The notes below the pieces were generated by a model. It was not told the DNA's origin. It ran no database searches and saw only the letters and a list, made by a program, of their open reading frames with translations. Shown here piece by piece: positions 59,613 through 64,000 of a stretch of 64,000 nt of DNA (position 1 is the stretch's first letter; the number at the start of each line of letters is the position of its first letter). The DNA is from Allosaccharopolyspora coralli. GTDB lineage: Bacteria > Actinomycetota > Actinomycetes > Mycobacteriales > Pseudonocardiaceae. The stretch spans positions 992,001-1,056,000 of the forward strand of contig NZ_CP045929.1 in NCBI RefSeq assembly GCF_009664835.1, written 5' to 3'. The translations under genes and the position numbers were made by a program.

Positions 59613-60847
59613 TGGATGGCCCTGCAACGTTCGGCAAGCCCGGAAAGGGGCGAGGACTTCGCGCCACCCGCGACCGGCGACCGCCGATGCATCGCCTTAA
59701 CGGTCTCGCGAACCATCGGACTGTGTCGCACGAGCTGGGGAGCTGCCTGCTCGGCAGTGAGAAGCGACTGCAACGCCGGTTCATCTTCGGCCAGCATGCT
59801 TTGTGCTCGAGCCACGTCGATCATGTGTGTCACGCGTCGTTCGACCGGAAGATGCTCGACCACAATGGACGGACCGTGTTCGACGACGAACGGCACGTCC
59901 CCCAGGTCGAGCGCAGCCGACATGCGGTGAAGCTCCACGTTGGTCGGCCCGAAGCCCGTCTGCCAGTAGTTGCCGTCCTCGTCGAGGTCATGAGCGGCAG
60001 CGAAGGCCCGGTTGAGCAGCTCGGTCGCTGTCGGGCGGTCTTGGCGACGTGCCGCCGCGATGGCCGTACGAAGGTGCAGCATCCCGAATAGGCTCAACGC
60101 GGACGGGTCGCCCTGCGCCATCTGCGGAGCAAGCCACTCAGAGGCACGGTTGCCGAGCGAGAGCGCGTCATCGAAGCGCCCGACCGCCAGCAGTGCATGT
60201 GTGCCGGCGCGAGCGGCAGACGCCAACACGAGCGGATCGTCCGAGGAATCCGCGGCCTGCATCGAGCGTTCAGCAGCGATCCAGGCAAGATCCGCCTCAC
60301 CCACTTTGCTCAGCGCAGTCGCCGCCAGGTGATGAGTTCGAGCCGAGACAGCCCAGCAGTGCCGCGCGTTCGCCTCTCCTGACGAGGCGGCATCCTCCAG
60401 CTGTTGTGCTACTTCGATGAGCCCGGGAAGCGCCTTGATGACGCGGCCCAGTCGACCCGCCTGGTAGTCATCCCACGCCTCCTCAACGAACCGAGTGGAC
60501 GATTCGGGGTCAGCGGTGACGACTGGCGAACCGGAGCCAAACAGCGTCCGGGACAGCCGCCGAGGCGTCATGAGCGCATCACGTACGGCAGGAACGTTGT
60601 CGTTCTCCTCGTCGTCCTCCATGAGAACCGGCTGTCCAAACAAGTCGGCCAGTGTGACCCGCAGAGCCCGTGCCACGTCCGAGAGAACGTCCAGACGCCG
60701 GACGTCGCGCTCCCCGCGCTCGATCTTGCTGAGCCAGTCGACCTTCCGGCCCACCAGGTTCGCCAGAACCTCTTGGGTGAGACCACGTCGACGCCGGTAG
60801 AACTTGATGCGTTCCCCGACTGTCATCTGGTCACCAGCTCCGCGCAT
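59609..60847 (-). CDS. XRE-family regulator with TPR-like C-terminal domain
   Basis: 412 residues from ATG 60847 (or ATG 60826, MTVGERIKFYRRR). The N-terminal helix-turn-helix is RIKFYRRRRGLTQEVLANLVGRKVDWLSKIERGERDV (about 13-50). The remaining 330 residues are alpha-helical, with Ala/Leu-rich repeats as in the TPR-type sensors of plasmid and AICE regulators. TAAACT at 60854-60859 (minus strand) is 6 bases before ATG 60847 and could give a leaderless transcript. It probably controls the transfer or replication genes downstream; the coupled flavoprotein may modulate it. Confidence 0.87.
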   Translation of the reverse strand: MRGAGDQMTVGERIKFYRRRRGLTQEVLANLVGRKVDWLSKIERGERDVRRLDVLSDVARALRVTLADLFGQPVLMEDDEENDNVPAVRDALMTPRRLSRTLFGSGSPVVTADPESSTRFVEEAWDDYQAGRLGRVIKALPGLIEVAQQLEDAASSGEANARHCWAVSARTHHLAATALSKVGEADLAWIAAERSMQAADSSDDPLVLASAARAGTHALLAVGRFDDALSLGNRASEWLAPQMAQGDPSALSLFGMLHLRTAIAAARRQDRPTATELLNRAFAAAHDLDEDGNYWQTGFGPTNVELHRMSAALDLGDVPFVVEHGPSIVVEHLPVERRVTHMIDVARAQSMLAEDEPALQSLLTAEQAAPQLVRHSPMVRETVKAMHRRSPVAGGAKSSPLSGLAERCRAIQ

Positions 60848-61648
60848 GAGTCCAGTTTACCGGGAGTGCCACGTGCAATCCATAGCAACGCGCGAGTCGA
60901 TTCGCCTCAATTGAGCCCGAACCTGAGTTCGTTGCGTTAACCATAGTTCGCGAAACTCACGAAGGTCTTCCCAAGCGCTCACGGACAACATCCACAGGGC
61001 CGATCAGAATGAATGGAGAAAGGAGGACCAAAGTCCCTATTGGCCCCGGTGGTAGGATAGTAAATACTGCAACGAATAGCGACGCGGCAGCAAGGAAAGC
61101 GGAAAGCCACGAAGGAGTACTCGTATAAGCGCTGAGCAGCCGTAGCGCTACTCTGATTGTCATACCGCTGGGTGAACCGTTAAGCCTGGCTCTCCTGCGA
61201 TGCTCTGCAGTTTTGCGAACATCTTTCCTGTACTGAGACATCCACCTTTCACTGCGTTGTTTGCAGCGGAGATGGTGGGACCGTAGAGCCCGCTCCTTGG
61301 CGATCATCGACGGCGTAAGACTGTCCGATAGAGTAGTACTTTTAAACTTGTCGATACGAACGGGAGCACGAAGGACAACCTCGTACGAAAGGAAGCAGAA
61401 AAAGATAGTAAATCCGGTCACAATCAGAAATAGTTTCGCACCCGCGTATCCATCTGAAAAGACCTGTAGCCAACCTATAAAGGTGAGCGGCGCGAAGTAT
61501 GCAAAGCTGACCCAATCCGACGTTCCCAAAGAAGACCAGCTGGGCTGCTGACGGGATTCTACGCTCCAGATGAACCACAAACACACACCGATCACTACTA
61601 CGCCGTGAGGGGCCGGCCTGTTTTCGGACGGCTTGTTAGTGGGTTATT

Positions 61649-62551
61649 TTATGCCGCGTTCGCATGGTTGTAGTACTCGGCATGGGCTTCGTTCGGGGCC
61701 TTGTATCCGATAGCGGAATGGAGCCTGCGGTGATTGTATCGAAGCTCGATATAGGAAGCAATGTCAGCCTTGGCGTGGTCTTTGGTGAGGTAGGTAACTC
61801 GATGAACGCGTTCATTTTTCAGGGTGGCGAAGAAGGATTCGGCCATGGCGTTATCGAAGCATATCCCGGTGCGTCCGACGGATTGTCGGATGCCGAGCGA
61901 GCGTAGCGTCATCGCGAAGTCGGCGGACGTGTAGTTGCTGCCCCTGTCTGAATGGAAAATCGCGCGGGCGGGAAGGGTGTGGTTGCGGGCAGCCATGTGG
62001 ATCGCCTTCTCGATAAGTGGTGTGCGGTAGTGGTCGTCGATGGCCCATCCGACGACGGCTTTCGAATAACAGTCGATGACCGTGGCCAGATACACCCATC
62101 CCTGTCCGGTCGGGATATAGGTGATGTCGCCAACCAATTTCTCGCCCGGCTCACGGGCGGTGAAGTCACGTTTGAGCAGGTCCGGCAGCACGTGCGTGCT
62201 CGCCTGGGTCAGGCTCGGGCGCCAGGGCCGAGGCTGGCAGGGGACGAGCTGCTGATCCCGCATGATGCTGCGCACGAGCTCCGGCGTGGCCGGCTCTCCG
62301 CAGCGGGCCAGCCACGCGTGGATGCGCCGGTGGCCGTAGGTGCCATCGGAGTCGTCGAAACACTTCTTGATCAACGTGCCCAGGTAGCGACGGCGCCGGT
62401 CGGTGTCCGACTCGGGTCGCGACAGCCAGTCGTAGAATCCAGATTTCGACACGTTGAGCCAGGCACACATGTTCTCCACGGTGTAGCTCTTCACGCCGTG
62501 TTCGTCCGTGGTGTCCTTCTCTGCAGCGATGAACGCGTACCGCTGGCTCAC
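61649..62551 (-). CDS. IS3-family transposase OrfB (DDE integrase core)
   Basis: 300 residues when read from GTG 62551, overlapping the orfA stop (GTGA). It has an HTH_21 segment (RRRYLGTLIKKCFDDSDGTYGHRRIHAWL) and an rve-type DDE core: first D in KLVGDITYIPTGQGW, second D in IFHSDRGSNYTSADF, E in DNAMAESFFATLKNE. The C-terminus ends NEAHAEYYNHANAA. The active transposase is expected as an OrfAB fusion made by -1 frameshifting. Confidence 0.95.
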   Translation of the reverse strand: MSQRYAFIAAEKDTTDEHGVKSYTVENMCAWLNVSKSGFYDWLSRPESDTDRRRRYLGTLIKKCFDDSDGTYGHRRIHAWLARCGEPATPELVRSIMRDQQLVPCQPRPWRPSLTQASTHVLPDLLKRDFTAREPGEKLVGDITYIPTGQGWVYLATVIDCYSKAVVGWAIDDHYRTPLIEKAIHMAARNHTLPARAIFHSDRGSNYTSADFAMTLRSLGIRQSVGRTGICFDNAMAESFFATLKNERVHRVTYLTKDHAKADIASYIELRYNHRRLHSAIGYKAPNEAHAEYYNHANAA

Positions 62552-62847
62552 CGATACTCGCTGGCAAAGAAGGCGGCTGCTTTTCCCAGAAATTCCGTCT
62601 TCATGCGCAGCTGACGATTCTCTTCTTCCAGCTCACGCAGTCGCGCACGCTCGGACACGCTCAACGACGGCTCCGGAGCATCGTGCGCGGCCTCGTACGC
62701 GTTCACCCAGTTCCGCAGGGTCTGCTGATTCAACCCGAGCTCGCGAGCAACCTCGGCCACCGTACGACCGGTCTCGGTCACCATCTTCGCCGCTTCATCC
62801 CGAAACTCGGGAGAATACGACCGACGCTTCGTTCCAGACACAGACAA
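62548..62847 (-). CDS. IS3-family OrfA (HTH_Tnp_1 protein)
   Basis: 99 residues. It has a helix-turn-helix (RRSYSPEFRDEAAKMVTETGRTVAEVARELGLNQQTLRNWV-type order, about 8-48) and a C-terminal leucine-zipper-like helix (SERARLRELEEENRQLRMKTEFLGKAAAFF). Near its end CTG-GGA-AAA-GCA contains the heptamer G_GGA_AAA (62581-62587, minus strand). The -1 frame is open from there into orfB, so a fusion transposase can be made. Confidence 0.94.
   Translation of the reverse strand: MSVSGTKRRSYSPEFRDEAAKMVTETGRTVAEVARELGLNQQTLRNWVNAYEAAHDAPEPSLSVSERARLRELEEENRQLRMKTEFLGKAAAFFASEYR
62581..62587 (-). promoter_or_regulatory. Programmed -1 frameshift site in IS3 orfA
   Basis: On the minus strand the sequence is G_GGA_AAA, phased to orfA as X_XXY_YYZ. 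Slipping back one base reads GGG-AAA-AGC and continues without stops (K-S-S-R-L-L-C-Q-R-V-S) into OrfB. Confidence 0.75.
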
Positions 62848-63019
62848 CCTTCCCTCGAAGGAGCGATTTTAGTTGGCTGCCTGTCCGAAAACGCCACGGC
62901 CCTCTACCGAGAATCAGCCAGTTATGCGAGTCGTTACTCAGCCAGTTTGTTCGTCTGGCGGTGGATACCAAGGCGATAGACGCGCTCCACCAAAGAACCG
63001 TAATCAAGGCGGCACTCAC

Positions 63020-63379
63020 TTGTCTTCTCCAGAATCGACGCCAAGTATTACTTACCGAGCAGCGGCACGCAAGTAGCAACTGAGTCCCCTATTGATAAGC
63101 GTTATGGTGACACATAAGTAGGTTTTTCGAAGCTAGACAGAATCGGTAAATCCCAGGCTGATTTCCGAGGTTAACGCGAAGATACTTTGTCAGGACACGG
63201 GATCCGTAGCGCTGATCAACGCGCGCAGATAATTATGGAAGTGTGATATTTATGACTCGGTATTTGCTAGCCCATCGGTTTCCGAACCTGGCTTGGGCGG
63301 CAACTCAGAAGCCCGCGAGAAAGAGGCCGTCAGTCATAGGACCCGCGCACTCTCCAAGTTCGTTCCGTTGATTGGCGCC
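63020..63379. other. AT-richer gap upstream of the split gene
   Basis: 360 bases of lower-GC DNA between the start of the split membrane-protein gene and the stop of the next gene. It must hold the split gene's promoter. A 39-codon frame at 63252 is too weak to call. No RNA gene or repeat was recognised. Confidence 0.5.
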
Positions 63380-64000
63380 CTATTTTTCTCCGGTGGCGGC
63401 CGGATCAATTTCCGGAAACGCGGCACGTGCGTCGTTATTTAGTTCGGCTCCATTCGCTACAGAGTACCGCATTCCGAGATGAACAAGATCCCAAATTTTG
63501 CGATTCGCCTGAATCAGTCGCGGAGTGAATCGTACTGTCCGCGTTTCGTCGGACAGTACCAACTCGTAGCCGTTCATTCCTCGTGGCTGGTACTCAATTC
63601 CTGTAAGCTCGTACGTTTTCACCCAGTGCTTACCAATTTTTAGCCAATCCGCGCCAGCGGTCACAACCTCCGCGCGTGATGCGTAAACAAGGTAAACGAA
63701 GAGTCCACCGATGAGGACCCAGTTTGGCCAGAGGGAGAGTGCCCACAACCCGCCGTACAAGTACAGCGCAACAGCAAGAACGAAGGGAGGGGCCAGCGCG
63801 GTCAGCCAGGAGGCCAACTTGCGCTGGCGATAACGCTCCAACCCCGGTCCTTCTCCGGCCAGTGGAGGTGGTACCTGCCCCGGCCGCGTTTCGTTATAAC
63901 CGCCTGGGCTCTGCGCGGGCGCCTCCGGCGGACGTGGCTCGCCTGTTTGTCGGTCCGGCCGCGGAGGAAGTTCAGCGTGGAAGCTGTCACCGGCCAAAAC
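63380..64000 (-). CDS. Membrane protein of unknown function, possibly continuing past the window
   Basis: About 205 residues visible. The earliest start in view is TTG 63997 (LAGDSFHAELPPRPD), and the frame is open to the window edge, so the true start may lie beyond. A Pro-rich cytoplasmic N-terminus (about 1-50) is followed by two closely spaced membrane spans (LTALAPPFVLAVALYLYGGLWAL and WVLIGGLFVYLVYAS). A C-terminal PH-like beta-rich domain follows (VKTYELTGIEYQPRGMNGYELVLSDETRTVRF). Lower GC, like its neighbours, supports it being element cargo. No function can be assigned. Confidence 0.7.
   Translation of the reverse strand, partial: VLAGDSFHAELPPRPDRQTGEPRPPEAPAQSPGGYNETRPGQVPPPLAGEGPGLERYRQRKLASWLTALAPPFVLAVALYLYGGLWALSLWPNWVLIGGLFVYLVYASRAEVVTAGADWLKIGKHWVKTYELTGIEYQPRGMNGYELVLSDETRTVRFTPRLIQANRKIWDLVHLGMRYSVANGAELNNDARAAFPEIDPAATGEK

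Larger units (their letters stand above)
61606..62906 (-). mobile_element. IS3-family insertion sequence (1301 bp)
   Basis: Terminal inverted repeats are imperfect: left TGAGGGGCCGGCCTGTTTTC-GGAC, right (complement) TAGAGGGCCGTGGCGTTTTC-GGAC, about 26 bp. A 3-bp target duplication CCG flanks it (61603-61605 and 62907-62909). It carries orfA and orfB in overlapping frames with a G_GGA_AAA slippery heptamer. Length, target-duplication size and two-frame transposase are those of the IS3 family. It looks intact and possibly active. Confidence 0.93.
60957..63019 (-). pseudogene. Membrane-protein gene split by an IS3-family element
   Basis: The 3' part (60957-61605) encodes spans GVCLWFIWSV, YFAPLTFIGWLQVF, LFLIVTGFTIFFCFL and two C-terminal spans, with a basic helical loop between. 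The 5' part (62907-63019) starts at GTG 63019 after GGAGAAG and encodes VSAALITVLWWSASIALVS through SHNWLIL. Deleting 61606-62906 plus one CCG copy joins them in frame as ...NWLILGVVVIGVCLW..., making a continuous membrane span and a 253-residue protein. As it stands the gene is interrupted; the 3' part could still be read from GTG 61595. Function unknown; low GC compared with the window. Confidence 0.88.
52871..64000. mobile_element. Actinomycete integrative and conjugative element (AICE), right end not in window
   Basis: Inserted next to tRNA-Ala(GGC). Genes run as one minus-strand series toward the tRNA: integrase, excisionase, RepSA-type initiator, small unknowns, FtsK/TraB-like ATPase, membrane partner, small unknowns, flavoprotein and XRE regulator. 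This combination of site-specific recombination, autonomous replication and a TraB-type DNA pump without a relaxase or type IV secretion genes defines AICEs such as pSAM2 and SLP1. From about 60.9 kb the DNA is noticeably less GC-rich and carries an IS3-family insertion. The distal boundary lies past 64000. Confidence 0.88.

Noticed and set aside
63252-63371. 39-codon frame MTRYLLAHRFPNLAWAA...
   Set aside because: Weak Shine-Dalgarno spacing, no family, AT-rich noncoding-like composition.
52871-64000. Second att copy (distal end of the AICE)
   Set aside because: No repeat of the tRNA-Ala 3' end was found to 64000; the boundary is presumed outside the window.

Overview
The window is high-GC actinobacterial chromosome. 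GTG starts are frequent, stop/start codons often overlap (ATGA, GTGA), and it carries WhiB7, a tmRNA with an ALAA-type tag, FtsEX and a UvrD2 helicase with an HRDC domain. The order nudC - uvrD2 - whiB7 - ABC1 kinase - DUF2342 protein - PDZ/Lon-like protease - UPF0182 protein is the conserved block known from Mycobacterium (Rv3199c to Rv3193c region). The rest (long DUF2207 protein, YpfJ-type proteases, a tRNA-anchored AICE) suggests a member of Pseudonocardiaceae (Saccharomonospora, Prauserella or Amycolatopsis-like). The family assignment is inference.

Layout. 1-4.8 kb: end of an Mrr-type nuclease, a type I restriction HsdR subunit and a soluble Ser/Thr kinase with a tetratricopeptide-like tail. 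4.9-14.1 kb: small uncharacterised proteins, two tandem neutral zinc metallopeptidases, a DUF2207 membrane protein and an M16 protease pair (one catalytic, one not). 14.1-30.5 kb: the conserved nudC-to-UPF0182 block, punctuated by several families of dispersed intergenic repeats and a decayed higBA-like toxin-antitoxin locus. 30.6-38 kb: initiator tRNA, a truncated DinB-like gene, a PadR regulator, prfB-ftsE-ftsX-smpB, an amidohydrolase, an EamA transporter and ssrA (tmRNA). RF2, SmpB and tmRNA lie close together, so translation termination and ribosome rescue are clustered. 38-52.7 kb: DUF5996 and YkvA proteins, a tightly coupled four-gene operon (pterin synthase-like, GT4 glycosyltransferase, methyltransferase, flippase-like membrane protein), an RluA-type pseudouridine synthase, a regulator, a secreted subtilase, a GNAT enzyme, an MFS exporter, a type II NADH dehydrogenase-like protein and a phenylacetate-CoA ligase-like enzyme.

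52.8-64 kb: an integrative element sits against tRNA-Ala(GGC). Its genes run toward the tRNA: integrase, excisionase, RepSA-like replication initiator, small unknowns, an FtsK/TraB-type ATPase with a separate membrane partner, a flavoprotein and an XRE regulator. This is the module set of an actinomycete integrative and conjugative element (AICE). Further in, base composition is more AT-rich, and a 1.3-kb IS3-family insertion sequence has split a membrane-protein gene. Removing the IS and one copy of its 3-bp target duplication restores the reading frame exactly. The far end of the element is not in the window.

The least expected content is between the genes: four repeat families (called A-D here). 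Family B has two copies whose stems differ in sequence but keep complementarity and length. Family A ends often supply the stop codon of the neighbouring gene. The whiB7 leader shows a WhiB7-type promoter, an upstream small ORF and an attenuator. No CRISPR array, prophage or biosynthetic gene cluster of a known class was seen.
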